A DNA stretch of 64,000 bases, from NCBI GenBank assembly GCA_019931105.1, contig JAIOUW010000001.1:124001-188000 (forward strand), given 5' to 3'. Of the stretch, positions 52,159 through 61,881 are shown piece after piece. The notes beneath the pieces were generated by a model. It saw only the letters and a list, made by a program, of their open reading frames with translations, made no database searches and was not told where the DNA came from. Position numbers and translations under genes: made by a program. Numbering within the stretch: position 1 is the stretch's first letter; each line of letters starts with the position of its first letter. The DNA comes from Flavobacteriaceae bacterium NBU2977 (GTDB taxonomy: Bacteria; Bacteroidota; Bacteroidia; Flavobacteriales; Flavobacteriaceae).

Positions 52159-52812
52159 TTACTCTTTCAGTTCTGTTATAAAAATATCCTTAATGGCCAC
52201 CAACGCTTTCCCGCCCCCGTGTATTTGGATACCGATTACACCTTCTTGGGGAATATCGGCATCATCTTCATGATAATCCACCGTTTTATGTCCGTTGATG
52301 TAAAGGCGTATGTGTCGATCTTCGGCCCGAATCTCATAATCGTTCCAATCGTTTTTCTTGATCCATTGCAATATTTGTGCAGCATCGGGAGCCATCAAGG
52401 TCTTGTTCCTTCTCGATTCGTCATAGAGACTGGCCCAGTACCCTTCACCCCAATCCGCCTGATAGCCTTTCATTTCATGCGCAGGTTCTTTCATTCGCTC
52501 GCTCCGAAATTGAATTCCCGAATTTATGAACCCTTCGTCTCCGGTCAGTTTGATCTTCAAGGTCAAAACAAAGTCGGAATAGGATTTCTCCGTACACAGA
52601 AAATCGTTATGGGGCACTTCATGTTCCAACGAACCTCCTAGCAGTGTTCCGTTCTCAATACGCCACATGTTGGTCGTATCCCCCTCCCACCCTTTGAACG
52701 TCTTCCCGTCAAAGAGCGCCTTCTCACTTCCTTCAGCCTGACCATGCACCAAAAACATATTGATCGCCAAGGTCATGATCGCGACAACGGTTATTTTAAC
52801 TTTCCTAGACAC
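52159..52812 (-). CDS. DUF1080 protein (3-keto-disaccharide hydrolase family)
   Basis: A 217-residue exported protein with a LamG-like jelly-roll of the DUF1080 family. Seen: LFDGKTFKGWEGDTTNMWRIENGTLLGGS, DFVLTLKIKLTGDEGFINSGIQFRSE, GYQADWGEGYWASLYDESRRN, NDYEIRAEDRHIRLYINGHKTVDY and GVIGIQIHGGG, all family hallmarks. Some members hydrolyse 3-keto-glucosides. Start is GTG at 52812, giving MSRKVKITVVAIMTLAINMF as a signal peptide. It is the first gene of the unit, 43 bp before the cupredoxin-dehydrogenase fusion. Confidence 0.9.
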   Translation of the reverse strand: MSRKVKITVVAIMTLAINMFLVHGQAEGSEKALFDGKTFKGWEGDTTNMWRIENGTLLGGSLEHEVPHNDFLCTEKSYSDFVLTLKIKLTGDEGFINSGIQFRSERMKEPAHEMKGYQADWGEGYWASLYDESRRNKTLMAPDAAQILQWIKKNDWNDYEIRAEDRHIRLYINGHKTVDYHEDDADIPQEGVIGIQIHGGGKALVAIKDIFITELKE

Positions 52813-52989
52813 GTTATATACGCTTATCGATTATATTTTAAGATCCTTGACCTTTACCAAGTACGAGTATATTGCTGGGACATCTCTAAAAATAGCGATT
52901 TATTTCCGAAAAAGGACTGGTTTTTAAAAGGTTGCGGGGGCTGCGGTCCAGCTCACATTTTGAGTGCAAAAGCCCATGGGTTCAATTTC

Positions 52990-53859
52990 CTATTCGGAAT
53001 ATTTCGAAAACAGTTCCAGTGCCTTGTTGTAGGCCGCTTCGAAATCGAGCCAATTGACTCCCGAATCGATTTTTTCGGCCGTAAAATAGGAAAGCATTTT
53101 TTCGGTGGGCATATTTCCGGTCAATTCGTCCTTGGCCATGGGGCAACCGCCAAAACCTTGAATGGCCCCATCGAATCTTCTGCAACCCGATCTATATGCG
53201 GCATCAACTTTTTCTTTCCATTTGGAAGGAGTGGTATGCAAATGGGCCCCAAACTCTACCTGTGGATATTTGGGAATCAAGTTTGAGAAAAGGTAGTCGA
53301 TGATATCGGGCGTAGAAGAACCGATTGTGTCGGACAAGGATAGGATTCGGGCACCCATGGCAGTAAGTTTCTCTGTCCACTCCCCTACGATTTCGACATT
53401 CCAAGGGTCACCGTACGGATTTCCGAATCCCATGGAAATATAAGTGACGACTTCCTTATTGGCCGCGTCGGCAATGTTGAATATTTCTTGCAAGGTAGCT
53501 ACCGATTGCGCAATGGTCTTATGGGTATTGCGCATTTGAAAATTTTCCGAAATCGAAAATGGAAATCCCAAATAATCGATCTGTTCATGCTCGACAGCAT
53601 CTTGGGCACCTCTTACATTGGCAACAATTACGGAAAACTTGCTGCTTGTTTCCGTGAAATCAAGTTGGTTCAAAACCTTTGCCGTATCGGCCATTTGCGG
53701 TATGGCTCTGGGTGACACGAAACTGCCAATATCAATCGTATCAAAACCGCACCCCAATAACGATTGCAGGTATTTGGCCTTGGCCTCGGTCGGGATGAAG
53801 GTCTTGATTCCTTGCATCGCATCACGGGGGCATTCGATTATTTTAACTTTTTCGGACAT
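52990..53859 (-). CDS. mvaB: hydroxymethylglutaryl-CoA lyase
   Basis: Cleaves HMG-CoA to acetyl-CoA and acetoacetate, the last step of leucine breakdown. The 289-residue TIM barrel starts KIIECPRDAMQGIKTFIPTEAK, with the catalytic Arg-Asp of ECPRDA. It has FGAHLHTTP with metal-binding histidines and the signature GFGGCPMAKDELTGNMPTE, containing the catalytic Cys. Its promoter -7 may be TAATTTTG on the minus strand at 53886-53879. It is separated from the LysE gene by 30 bp on the same strand, so co-transcription is possible. Confidence 0.93.
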   Translation of the reverse strand: MSEKVKIIECPRDAMQGIKTFIPTEAKAKYLQSLLGCGFDTIDIGSFVSPRAIPQMADTAKVLNQLDFTETSSKFSVIVANVRGAQDAVEHEQIDYLGFPFSISENFQMRNTHKTIAQSVATLQEIFNIADAANKEVVTYISMGFGNPYGDPWNVEIVGEWTEKLTAMGARILSLSDTIGSSTPDIIDYLFSNLIPKYPQVEFGAHLHTTPSKWKEKVDAAYRSGCRRFDGAIQGFGGCPMAKDELTGNMPTEKMLSYFTAEKIDSGVNWLDFEAAYNKALELFSKYSE

Positions 53860-53889
53860 AGACCACCAATGGATTAATCAAAATTAGCA

Positions 53890-54516
53890 CTATTTATCCG
53901 ATATCAATATGTAGACAGCAATACCAACGAATACCAAAATTTGCAGCCATTTCAGATAGAACCCTACATTTGAGTTTTCTTTGATAAAATCGGAAATATA
54001 ACCTGCCAGGATCGCGATTAGGGCAAAAACAATAAAGGACACCAACATGAACAAAAATCCGAGAACGAAGAATTGAACAACCGTATTTATCGTATCACTG
54101 AATAAAAATCCGGGGAAAAAGGCCAAGAAGAAAATAGCGACTTTAGGATTCAGGACGTTCATAATGAAACCTTGCCTGAACAACTGTAGAAGGCTTTTTT
54201 GGGGCACCCCATTATTCTGTAATCGAATATCGCCATTACTTTTGAAAACCCGATACGCCAAATAAATGAGATATATCGCCCCAAATAGTTTAATCGTAAA
54301 AAAAAGCGTATCGCTCCGTTTGATTACGGCCGAAACACCGAAGGCCAAGAACGAAGTATGTACCAGACAACCCGAAATAAGCCCCGCAACCGTGGCCAAA
54401 CCATATTTTTTGCCATTGACCATGCTCTGCATGAGCACATAAATATTGTCCGGTCCGGGCGAAAATGCCAAAGCCGCCGTGGCCAACATAAAGCCTACTA
54501 AAACTTCAAAATCCAT
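53890..54516 (-). CDS. LysE family translocator
   Basis: A 208-residue inner-membrane exporter of the LysE/RhtB family, with six hydrophobic helices. The N-terminal signature FMLATAALAFSPGPDNIYVLMQSMVNGKKYGLATVAGLISG is clear, and GFIMNVLNPKVAIFFLAFFPGF is the second conserved block. It exports amino acids or related small molecules; the substrate is unknown. Confidence 0.93.
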   Translation of the reverse strand: MDFEVLVGFMLATAALAFSPGPDNIYVLMQSMVNGKKYGLATVAGLISGCLVHTSFLAFGVSAVIKRSDTLFFTIKLFGAIYLIYLAYRVFKSNGDIRLQNNGVPQKSLLQLFRQGFIMNVLNPKVAIFFLAFFPGFLFSDTINTVVQFFVLGFLFMLVSFIVFALIAILAGYISDFIKENSNVGFYLKWLQILVFVGIAVYILISDK

Positions 54517-54603
54517 ACTCAGATATTGAACCCATTAATTGACCGTAAAATACAAATTCAATGACATCTATTTTTTATATCTTTCGACTTAAATCAATAT
54601 GAA

Positions 54604-55026
54604 ATGAAAAATTACGGTTTTACCCTGCTATTGTTTCTAGGTATCTTGGCATGTGGATTTACATCAAAAAAGGAAGTAAAAGAAAACAAAAAGATAGCTA
54701 TGGAAAAAACTCTGGTAGGCGATAGTGTTTTGAGGCACGTGGTTCTGTTCAAATTCAAGGATGGAACGTCTAAGGATGATATCAAAAAAGTCGAAGAGGC
54801 ATTTTCTGCCCTACCCTCGAAAATACCCGAAATTGCCGGATACGAATGGGGGACGAACAATAGTCCCGAAGGCTTGAACAAAGGCCTTACCCATTGCTTC
54901 TTTTTAACTTTTAAATCAGAGGAAGATCGTGCCGTTTATCTACCCCACCCGGCGCATAAGGCTTTTGGCGAAGTATTGGGACCGCACCTTGACGATGTTA
55001 CGGTTGTCGATTATTGGACGAAATAG
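54604..55026 (+). CDS. Dabb family (stress-responsive alpha/beta barrel) lipoprotein
   Basis: A 140-residue protein: lipoprotein signal (MKNYGFTLLLFLGILAC), a short basic linker, and a Dabb domain (LRHVVLFKFKDGTSKDDIKKVEEAFSALPSKIPEIAGYEWGTNNSPEGLNKGLTHCFFLTF, then YLPHPAHKAFGEVL...DVTVVDYW). The fold is a dimeric ferredoxin-like barrel. The role is unknown. The -7-like TATCTTTC upstream has one mismatch to the consensus. Confidence 0.92.
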   Translation: MKNYGFTLLLFLGILACGFTSKKEVKENKKIAMEKTLVGDSVLRHVVLFKFKDGTSKDDIKKVEEAFSALPSKIPEIAGYEWGTNNSPEGLNKGLTHCFFLTFKSEEDRAVYLPHPAHKAFGEVLGPHLDDVTVVDYWTK

Positions 55027-55048
55027 TTGATGGTTGATGGTTGATGGT
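55026..55048 (+). repeat. 7-bp tandem microrepeat
   Basis: Three perfect copies of GTTGATG and a partial fourth directly after (and overlapping by one base) the stop codon of the Dabb gene. Length may vary by slippage. Confidence 0.85.
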
Positions 55049-55073
55049 AAATATTTAATGTCCGAACAACCCA

Positions 55074-56111
55074 CTACATATTTAAGATAGCTTTATTGAT
55101 TCTTTTGACGAGGCTCGGCCCTTCGTAAATAAATCCGGTATAGAGCTGAACGAGATCGGCACCGGCATTTAGTTTGTCCAAAGCATCTTGGGGTGAATGT
55201 ATGCCTCCTACCCCGATAATCGGAAAGGCCTTATTGCTATTTTCAGCTAAAAACCGAATAACTTCGGTACTTCGCTCCGTCAATGGTTTTCCGCTGAGCC
55301 CACCTTTTTCTTCGGCATCTACAAGGTCAGATTTCAAATCTTTGCGTTCGATCGTCGTATTTGTCGCGATAACGCCGTCTATTCCGGTCGTCTTTACGAT
55401 CTCGATAATATCGATCAACTGGGCTTCGGTCAGGTCAGGTGCAATTTTTAACAGGATAGGCTTTTCTAGACCGTTCGAAGCTTTAGCCGCGTATTTTTCA
55501 TTTTCCTTTTTGAGCTCTTTCAATAAGGCCGTCAAAGGCTCTTTATCTTGCAGTTCCCTAAGACCGGGGGTATTTGGCGAGCTCACATTGACAACGAAGT
55601 AATCCACATATTTGAAAAGTGCATCAAAACAGATTAGATAATCTTTAATGGCATTGTCGTTCGGGGTAACCTTGTTCTTTCCGATATTACCCCCTATCAT
55701 CACATTTTTGTTCGTCTTTAGACGTTCAACCGCATCGAAAACCCCTTGATTGTTGAAACCCATACGGTTTATTATGGCCTTGTCTACCTTTAATCGAAAT
55801 AGTCTTTTTTTTGGATTGCCTGCCTGGGCTTTGGGCGTCAAGGTACCGATTTCGATAAATCCGAACCCAAAATTTGAAAGCTCTTGGTACAATTTGGCAT
55901 CCTTATCGAAGCCAGCCGCAAGACCAACGGGATTTTTGAACTTCAGACCAAAAACCTCACGCTCCAACCTTTTGTCCTCGATTACAAAAATCGACCTGAA
56001 AATTCGAGAAAATCCGATATTCGAAAACAATCGAATGAGTGAAAATGTAAGATGATGAACCCTTTCCGGATCAAGTAGAAAAAGTAAGGGCCGAACGATA
56101 ATTTTGTACAT
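55074..56111 (-). CDS. pyrD: dihydroorotate dehydrogenase (quinone)
   Basis: A class 2, membrane-associated, FMN-dependent enzyme of pyrimidine synthesis. 345 residues. The class 2 N-terminal helical part ([23 protein letters not shown]) is present; then [42 protein letters not shown] with the catalytic Ser region, [20 protein letters not shown] and [27 protein letters not shown] (FMN phosphate site). Confidence 0.97.
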   Translation of the reverse strand: MYKIIVRPLLFLLDPERVHHLTFSLIRLFSNIGFSRIFRSIFVIEDKRLEREVFGLKFKNPVGLAAGFDKDAKLYQELSNFGFGFIEIGTLTPKAQAGNPKKRLFRLKVDKAIINRMGFNNQGVFDAVERLKTNKNVMIGGNIGKNKVTPNDNAIKDYLICFDALFKYVDYFVVNVSSPNTPGLRELQDKEPLTALLKELKKENEKYAAKASNGLEKPILLKIAPDLTEAQLIDIIEIVKTTGIDGVIATNTTIERKDLKSDLVDAEEKGGLSGKPLTERSTEVIRFLAENSNKAFPIIGVGGIHSPQDALDKLNAGADLVQLYTGFIYEGPSLVKRINKAILNM

Positions 56112-56200
56112 AAAACGCGGGAGGATTTTGGTAAAAATACAAACAAAAGCCTTGTATTTTCCCTATACCAACCGTTTTTATCAACACCCGAAGGTTAACA

Positions 56201-56641
56201 TCATTTTGGGTCCACGGCATCTCCCATTTGAACCGGATCCACGCGAATGGGGTCTAACAAAGCCTCGACACAAAGACTTAGATAGCGTTCATATTGCCTT
56301 TCGTTGAACATCACGAGCAACTTCTTATCGCTTTCATATGAGGCGTCGATCAATTTTTGTTGGAGCATTTTGTATTTTTCGGCCAAAGTGGTCAACTGCT
56401 CGGGTGAACTCTGTGGGTGCTGATCAAAAAGTTTTTGAATATCATCTTTTATGGCCTTGGACGTCACTTCAAGTTCAGCCCTTATTTCCTCCATTGCAGT
56501 TACTTGTTTTTCATTTAACTGAAAAACCTTTACAATAAGGTCGATGTTCTTTCCGCCGATGTCCAAAGTACAACTTTGGGCACTGGCCGAAAAAAACAAG
56601 AAGAAAGTTACCACTAATGTAAGAATGGCTTTGGAATACAT
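56201..56641 (-). CDS. small exported helical protein
   Basis: A 146-residue protein from the ATG at 56641: signal peptide MYSKAILTLVVTFFLFFSASAQ, then mostly amphipathic helices (IDLIVKVFQLNEKQVTAMEEIRAELEVTSKAIKDDIQKLF, then LTTLAEKYKMLQQKLIDASYESDKKLLVMFNERQYERYLSLC). The pattern resembles the periplasmic Spy/CpxP-like or DUF4168-type helical proteins (LNEKQ...M...R.E...K...), but without the LTxxQ signature. Divergent from pepT with a 59-bp gap. I do not recognise a named family. Confidence 0.72.
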   Translation of the reverse strand: MYSKAILTLVVTFFLFFSASAQSCTLDIGGKNIDLIVKVFQLNEKQVTAMEEIRAELEVTSKAIKDDIQKLFDQHPQSSPEQLTTLAEKYKMLQQKLIDASYESDKKLLVMFNERQYERYLSLCVEALLDPIRVDPVQMGDAVDPK

Positions 56642-56700
56642 ACGGTTACAACTTGTATTTGCTCTAGTATAAACAGTATTTTTACTCAAAAATTATATAA

Positions 56701-57927
56701 ATGCAGCACATAATCGACCGATTTATCGGGTACGCAACCATTGATACGCAAAGTGACCCAACCTCTGACAGCACCCCCAGTACTGAAAAGCAATGGGTCT
56801 TGGCACAAAAACTTGCCGAAGAACTGCAAGAAATAGGCATGAAAAATGTCTCTATCGACGACAATGCCTACATTATGGCAACTTTACCGGGCAATGTCGA
56901 CAAAAAAATACCGACCATCGGATTTATCTCTCACTTCGATACATCGCCCGACTTTTCTGGAACTAACGTTAACCCGAGGATCATAGAAAATTACGATGGA
57001 GGTGATATCGTTCTGAATGCCGCAGATAATATCGTTCTCTCACCCGATTATTTCGAAGATTTGCTTTTCTACAAAGGGCAGACCCTGATAACCACAGACG
57101 GCACAACCCTTTTGGGCGCAGATGATAAAGCGGGTATCGCCGAAATCGTTACGGCGATGGAATATTTGATCCAACATCCCGAAATCGAACATGGCGAGAT
57201 AAAAGTAGGTTTTACCCCTGACGAGGAAATCGGTCGTGGCGCACATCGTTTCGATGTTGAAAAATTTGGTGCCGATTGGGCCTATACCGTTGACGGCAGT
57301 CAAATCGGAGAGCTTGAATACGAGAATTTCAATGCCGCAAGTGCGAAAATCGTCATTAAGGGAAAAAGCGTACACCCCGGATATGCCAAAAACAAAATGA
57401 TCAATGCCATAAGTCTTGCGCACGAGTTTATGAAAGCCTTACCCCATGAGGAAACACCTCAAAATACTAGCAAAAGAGAAGGTTTTTTTCATGTGCACCA
57501 TATTCAAGGTGAAATTGAACATGCCGAGCTCGAACTTATAATTCGAGATCATGACAGGAACCAGTTCGAAAGAAGAAAGCGATTATTGCAAAAAACGGCG
57601 GAATCATTGAACGAAAAACATGGAAAACAAATTACCCTCGAACTAAAAGACCAGTACTACAATATGCGCGAAAAGGTCGAACCCGTTTTTCATATCGTTG
57701 AGATCGCCAAAGCTGCCATGGAAGCGGTTGGTGTCACACCGATAATAAAGCCGATACGTGGAGGAACTGACGGCTCGCAGTTGAGCTTTATGGGATTGCC
57801 TTGCCCGAATATTTTTGCAGGCGGACATAATTTTCATGGAAAGTATGAATATATACCGGTCGAAAGTATGCTTAAGGCCGTTGAGGTTATCGTCAAAATT
57901 TGCGAACTTACGGCAAGCAAAGAATAG
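56701..57927 (+). CDS. pepT: peptidase T (tripeptide aminopeptidase)
   Basis: An M20B zinc peptidase that removes the N-terminal residue of tripeptides; cytoplasmic. 408 residues, standard length. Metal and active-site motifs: [11 protein letters not shown] (first zinc His and catalytic Asp), [15 protein letters not shown] (bridging Asp), [15 protein letters not shown] (catalytic and zinc Glu) and the C-terminal [13 protein letters not shown] (last zinc His). It overlaps nothing; the following gene starts 6 bp later. Confidence 0.96.
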   Translation: MQHIIDRFIGYATIDTQSDPTSDSTPSTEKQWVLAQKLAEELQEIGMKNVSIDDNAYIMATLPGNVDKKIPTIGFISHFDTSPDFSGTNVNPRIIENYDGGDIVLNAADNIVLSPDYFEDLLFYKGQTLITTDGTTLLGADDKAGIAEIVTAMEYLIQHPEIEHGEIKVGFTPDEEIGRGAHRFDVEKFGADWAYTVDGSQIGELEYENFNAASAKIVIKGKSVHPGYAKNKMINAISLAHEFMKALPHEETPQNTSKREGFFHVHHIQGEIEHAELELIIRDHDRNQFERRKRLLQKTAESLNEKHGKQITLELKDQYYNMREKVEPVFHIVEIAKAAMEAVGVTPIIKPIRGGTDGSQLSFMGLPCPNIFAGGHNFHGKYEYIPVESMLKAVEVIVKICELTASKE

Positions 57928-57932
57928 CCGGT

Positions 57933-58529
57933 ATGGATATTTTAGAAAAAGTGGAGGCGTATTATGAGACTGCCCATCATTTTAAGGAAGGGATAAATGT
58001 TTTGCGCGATTTGGCATTAAAGGCCAATGCAGAGGAAACTTTCAAATGGCAAGCCCCGGTATATGCAATCGATGGAAAAAATGTATTCTGGATAGCTAGG
58101 TTCAAAAATCATTTCGGAATCGGTTTTTTCAATGGAATGTTTTTAAAAGATCCGAAAAACGTACTCGTAAACGTGCAAAAAGGTAAGACCTTGACCATGA
58201 GACATTGGCATTTTACATCTTTGGATGAAATCGACGAAAAAGGGGTACTGTACTATATTCGGGAAGCCTTGGAAAATCAAAAGAAAGGTCTGGTTTTGGC
58301 CCCTGCCCAAAAGAAAAAAAGAAAAGCTGTCATCGTTCCACAACTATTGATGGATGCCTTGAAAAAAAATTCGGCCGAAGATATTTTCAAAAAGCTATCA
58401 CCTTATAAACAGACCGAATATGCCGAGTACATCGCAGACGCCAAACAAGAAAAAACCAAAATAAAAAGGTTGGATAAGATTATTCCCATCATAAAAAAAG
58501 GCAAGGGCCTTAATGACAAGTATCGATAA
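57933..58529 (+). CDS. DUF1801/YdeI-type protein
   Basis: A 198-residue protein. The N-terminal ~115 residues are a DUF1801 (frataxin-like 'iron chaperone') domain: VEAYYETAHHFKEGINVLRDLALKANAEETFKWQAPVYAIDGKNVFWIARFKNHFGIGFF. The C-terminal part (LLMDALKKNSAEDIFKKLSPYKQTEYAEYIADAKQEKTKIKRLDKIIPIIKKG) is the Omp-D-associated/YdeI helical tail that ends in a conserved Lys-rich helix. Start ATG at 57933 follows pepT by 6 bases, so the two are probably one transcript. The function is unknown. Confidence 0.9.
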   Translation: MDILEKVEAYYETAHHFKEGINVLRDLALKANAEETFKWQAPVYAIDGKNVFWIARFKNHFGIGFFNGMFLKDPKNVLVNVQKGKTLTMRHWHFTSLDEIDEKGVLYYIREALENQKKGLVLAPAQKKKRKAVIVPQLLMDALKKNSAEDIFKKLSPYKQTEYAEYIADAKQEKTKIKRLDKIIPIIKKGKGLNDKYR

Positions 58530-58533
58530 CCGT

Positions 58534-59883
58534 TCAAAGCATCGGTAGCTTCCAACCGTTGTGATAGGTCGCCTTTGTAAACTCGTTGGCGGCTTCTTCC
58601 TTGAATTTGTTGGCGGCCGCATCCCAATAGATGCGATTGCCCGTTTTGAAGGCTACATTGCCCATATGCGAGACCAAAGCGGCATCATAGCCCACTTTTA
58701 TAGGTGCCGTAAGCTTTGAAGCGTCTCGATTTTTTACAGCTTCAATAAAATTTTTCGTATGAAGGTCCAATCCACTGACACCGCCGGTATCATGCGCTTG
58801 TGCTTCTATTTTCGGAATGCCCTCCTTTCCCCAACCTTGAAATTCTTTTTCGGGAATGATCTCCCATCCACTACGGTCCAGCACCAAGGTACCGAGATTT
58901 CCGATGAAGGCTATTCCGTGGTTTCGTCCATAGTTTCCGCCGTCTATTCCCGTTGCGTGTTCCCATAAAATGGAAAAATCGTCGTACTCAAAAACGGTCT
59001 GAAGGGTATCGGGCGTTTCGGAAGCATCATCCGGATAGGCGAATTTCCCACCAAGTGCCATCACCGATTTCGGTCTTCCGGCCTTCATGCCATATAGCGC
59101 ATAATCAATTAAATGAACGCCCCAATCGGTCATTAATCCTCCGGCGTAATCCCAGAACCATCTAAAATTAAAGTGAAAGCGATTCTGGTTAAAGGGCCGC
59201 AGTGCTGCCGGTCCTAACCACATATTATAATCAACACCTTCCGGTACGGCCGAGTCTTCGATTATGGGCACAGGTTTCATCCAGCCTTGATAGGCCCAAG
59301 CCTTTGCCAACCTGATATTGCCAAGTTTACCGGAATGTACAAAGTCGATGGCATCGACAAAATGGGGCTGGCTTCGCTGCCATTGTCCAATTTGCACCAT
59401 TCTATCACTGGCTCCGACATAATTGAGCATAATGTCGGCCTCTTGTATCGAATTGGCGATCGGCTTTTCACAATATACATCCTTACCAGCCTGCAAGGCG
59501 TCGGTCAACATTAAGCAGTGCCAATGGTCAGGGGTGCCGATTATCACGACATCGATATCTTTATTTTCGAGCAGTTTTCGATAGTCTTTGTACCATGTCG
59601 GCTTTTTTATTCCAGCCTTTTCGAGGTCTGCCGTACGTTTCTTCAATACGCTTTCATCGACATCGCAAAGGCCAATTATATCGACCTCGCTAATTTTGAG
59701 CATCGAACTTAAATCGGAAAAACCCATGCCATTGCAACCTATCAAACCTACGTTGATCCGATCGTTCGGCCCGACCTTTTTACGAATCTTGCCTAAAAGT
59801 TCTATCGGAAATAGAAAAGAAGCCGTTACTCCCGTCGCGGCAAGTGAGCTTTTTTTGATGAAATTTCGTCTATCGGTATACAT
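58534..59883 (-). CDS. Gfo/Idh/MocA family oxidoreductase, Tat-exported
   Basis: A 449-residue NAD(P)-dependent oxidoreductase. The ATG at 59883 starts a Tat signal (DRRNFIKKSSLAATGVTASFLFP, twin Arg at residues 5-6), so the protein is folded in the cytoplasm with its cofactor and exported. The Rossmann part shows INVGLIGCNGMGFSDL, the EKP motif is in VYCEKPIANSIQEA, and the substrate-binding C-terminal domain has DWGVHLIDYALYG. Such exported enzymes oxidise sugars or inositols, and many work with DUF1080 hydrolases; one is encoded at 52.2 kb. Its substrate is unknown. Confidence 0.93.
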   Translation of the reverse strand: MYTDRRNFIKKSSLAATGVTASFLFPIELLGKIRKKVGPNDRINVGLIGCNGMGFSDLSSMLKISEVDIIGLCDVDESVLKKRTADLEKAGIKKPTWYKDYRKLLENKDIDVVIIGTPDHWHCLMLTDALQAGKDVYCEKPIANSIQEADIMLNYVGASDRMVQIGQWQRSQPHFVDAIDFVHSGKLGNIRLAKAWAYQGWMKPVPIIEDSAVPEGVDYNMWLGPAALRPFNQNRFHFNFRWFWDYAGGLMTDWGVHLIDYALYGMKAGRPKSVMALGGKFAYPDDASETPDTLQTVFEYDDFSILWEHATGIDGGNYGRNHGIAFIGNLGTLVLDRSGWEIIPEKEFQGWGKEGIPKIEAQAHDTGGVSGLDLHTKNFIEAVKNRDASKLTAPIKVGYDAALVSHMGNVAFKTGNRIYWDAAANKFKEEAANEFTKATYHNGWKLPML

Positions 59884-59930
59884 GGTCGCAAATTTTAAGA
59901 ACCGTTCAATATACTGATTTTGGAGCAAAA

Positions 59931-59965
59931 AAAAGCGGCGACCTTAAGATGGTCGCCGCTTTTTT
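59931..59965. terminator. terminator hairpin after yajC
   Basis: A GC-rich stem (AAAAGCGGCGACC / GGTCGCCGCTTTT) with a 7-base loop and T-runs on both sides. It lies between the stop of yajC and the start of the Gfo/Idh gene on the minus strand, so it ends the nusB-DUF1573-yajC transcript; it can also work in the other direction. Confidence 0.88.
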
Positions 59966-59982
59966 TATTCATTATGACCTAT

Positions 59983-60270
59983 TTATTTTTTTGCCGGAGC
60001 ATTTAATTTTTTGCTCAGCTCCATAGAAATGGCCGTACGATCAAATTTCAACTTACCGGCCATTGTTTCGATGACGCATGAAAAATCGCTGTCATTCAAT
60101 TCAAGAATCTTGCCATGAAGGCCGCTTTTGGTAATAATGCGATCTCCACGCTTCAACTCTGAGGCGAATTTTTTTTCATCTTTTTGCCGTTTCATTTGCG
60201 GGCGTATCATGAATAGATAGGCCACCACAAAAATCAATATCATCGGCAGAAACTGCCCCAATCCTTCCAT
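59983..60270 (-). CDS. yajC: preprotein translocase subunit YajC
   Basis: A 95-residue inner-membrane protein of the SecDF-YajC holotranslocon. One N-terminal helix (FLPMILIFVVAYLFMIRPQMKRQKDEKKFASELKRGDRIITKSGLHGKI) contains the family's RPQ-x-K and GDxVxTxxG motifs. Encoded 24 bp after the DUF1573 gene. Confidence 0.97.
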   Translation of the reverse strand: MEGLGQFLPMILIFVVAYLFMIRPQMKRQKDEKKFASELKRGDRIITKSGLHGKILELNDSDFSCVIETMAGKLKFDRTAISMELSKKLNAPAKK

Positions 60271-60293
60271 ACTGTGTTCTCGTTTGTTCTATT

Positions 60294-60767
60294 TTATTGT
60301 GCTACCGGACCTGTAGGTGTCGCACCCTTAGGGTTTACGAATGCCTTGATCCTCAATAGTTCTTGTCCCTTTTCGGTATTGGCCGTTACGGTAATAGTTT
60401 TGGTAACCTGATTTTGGCCCGAACCATTAAAACGCACCAAAAGCTCGCCTTTTTCACCTGGGGCGATAGGGGCCTCCGGTTTTTTAGGTACGGTACAACC
60501 ACAGGTACTTTTGGCATCGGTAATGATCAAAGGTGCATTGCCCGTATTCGTAAAAGTGAATATGGTCTCTTGCGGAGTGCCTTGTTCTATGGTACCGAAA
60601 TCATGTTCCGATTTTTCGAATTCCATTACAGGAAGTTGTTTCGCTGCCTCGTCACGCTCAGCGGCCACTGCCACGTTGCCCGTCTTGATCTTGCTGCTTG
60701 CGTTTTCTTTACAAGAAGTAAACGCCAAAAGGGATAAAACACCCAATGATAAAATTGCTCTTTTCAT
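60294..60767 (-). CDS. DUF1573 lipoprotein
   Basis: A 157-residue lipoprotein (ATG at 60767, LLAFTSC lipobox) with an Ig-like DUF1573 domain: FEKSEHDFGTIEQGTPQETIFTFTNTGNAPLIITDAKSTCGCTVPKKPEAPIAPGEKGELLVRFN, where the CGC Cys pair is the family hallmark. Common in Bacteroidota between nusB and yajC, as here. The function is unknown; it is periplasmic or surface-facing. Confidence 0.95.
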   Translation of the reverse strand: MKRAILSLGVLSLLAFTSCKENASSKIKTGNVAVAAERDEAAKQLPVMEFEKSEHDFGTIEQGTPQETIFTFTNTGNAPLIITDAKSTCGCTVPKKPEAPIAPGEKGELLVRFNGSGQNQVTKTITVTANTEKGQELLRIKAFVNPKGATPTGPVAQ

Positions 60768-60933
60768 TTTAGAAATTTTTATTTGTTGCAAAACTAAAGA
60801 ATTATTGGTTACTAACGTAAAAATTGAGCTTGTAGTCTATTTACAACCAATTTTCTGCCCATGTAGTTCATCGATCGCCCCTGATTCTGCTTATCTTTCA
60901 GGTCATTGCAAAGCCGTAGATCCATCAATTTGG

Positions 60934-61881
60934 TCACAAAAGACCCCTACCCATTTTTTTCAACTTTCCTTCTTTTCGATATTCCTTGACCAATTTATCG
61001 AGCACTCCGTTTATGAATATGCTGCTCTTCGGAGTGGAATATTCTTTGGCAATCTCAAGAAACTCATTAATAGTGACCTTTTCGGGTATCGAAGAAAAAT
61101 TAAGAAGCTCGCATATTGCCATTTTCAGTAAAATGGAATCAATATCGGCAATTCGGTCCTTATCCCAGTTTGGTGTTTTTCCCTCTATTTCCTTTTCCAA
61201 CATGGCATCGTGCAATAAGGTCTTGGTGAGCAGTTTTTTTGCAAAATCCATATCATCATCGTCCTTCAACAATCTTGGTAAAAAGAAGGCCTCATTTTGA
61301 CTTTGCCTTACCTTTTTTAAAAGTTTGATGATATAGGTGTTCACAATGGGAATATCGTCTACCCAAGTCAGCTGGGTGTCTTCGAAATAATCGTATATTT
61401 TTTCGTTGGGCGCAATGACCTCCCTGTATAGATCAATGATAAGCATTCGATCTTCGTCATAAGAACTGCCGATTCGATGCATATAATCGAGATATAGATC
61501 GCTCTCGACTACCTCCTTGTAGATAAGTCGAACATACTCATCGTTGAGATACCAGTCTTTCAACTTTCTTCGTTCTAGCTCGGAATTCAATTTAATGTTG
61601 GTCGCCAACTGCTGTAGCAACGCATTGTTGACGAACTTTTCCTTATCGGGATAATCGTCCGAGGTGTTCTTTAGATATTTGTTCGACGAAAGTTGTATCT
61701 GTTCCTTGGCCAGTCTTTGCACTTCGATCAAAAGGCTCAAGAGCAATAAATATAGGGTATACATATTCTCGATGCTCGATCTCAAGAACCTTTCCTGGGT
61801 CTCCAAAGAACCTTCCTTTGACTGGGCCAAGGCGTATATGCATTGCATAACCTTTACACGAATATGCCTTCTGGTAAGCAT
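60934..61881 (-). CDS. nusB: transcription antitermination protein NusB (long form)
   Basis: 315 residues, the extended Bacteroidota form. The N-terminus LTRRHIRVKVMQCIYALAQ is the conserved NusB start; the C-terminal domain (DRIADIDSILLKMAICELLNFSSIPEKVTINEFLEIAKEYSTPKSSIFINGVLDKL) is the typical NusB domain that binds boxA RNA with NusE. Between them is a lineage-specific ~150-residue insert. Leads the nusB-DUF1573-yajC unit. Confidence 0.96.
   Translation of the reverse strand: MLTRRHIRVKVMQCIYALAQSKEGSLETQERFLRSSIENMYTLYLLLLSLLIEVQRLAKEQIQLSSNKYLKNTSDDYPDKEKFVNNALLQQLATNIKLNSELERRKLKDWYLNDEYVRLIYKEVVESDLYLDYMHRIGSSYDEDRMLIIDLYREVIAPNEKIYDYFEDTQLTWVDDIPIVNTYIIKLLKKVRQSQNEAFFLPRLLKDDDDMDFAKKLLTKTLLHDAMLEKEIEGKTPNWDKDRIADIDSILLKMAICELLNFSSIPEKVTINEFLEIAKEYSTPKSSIFINGVLDKLVKEYRKEGKLKKMGRGLL

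Noticed and set aside
55026-55048. GTTGATG tandem copies as a possible binding-site array (iteron)
   Set aside because: Only three copies, at the end of a gene, with no replication gene near; a simple slippage repeat is enough.
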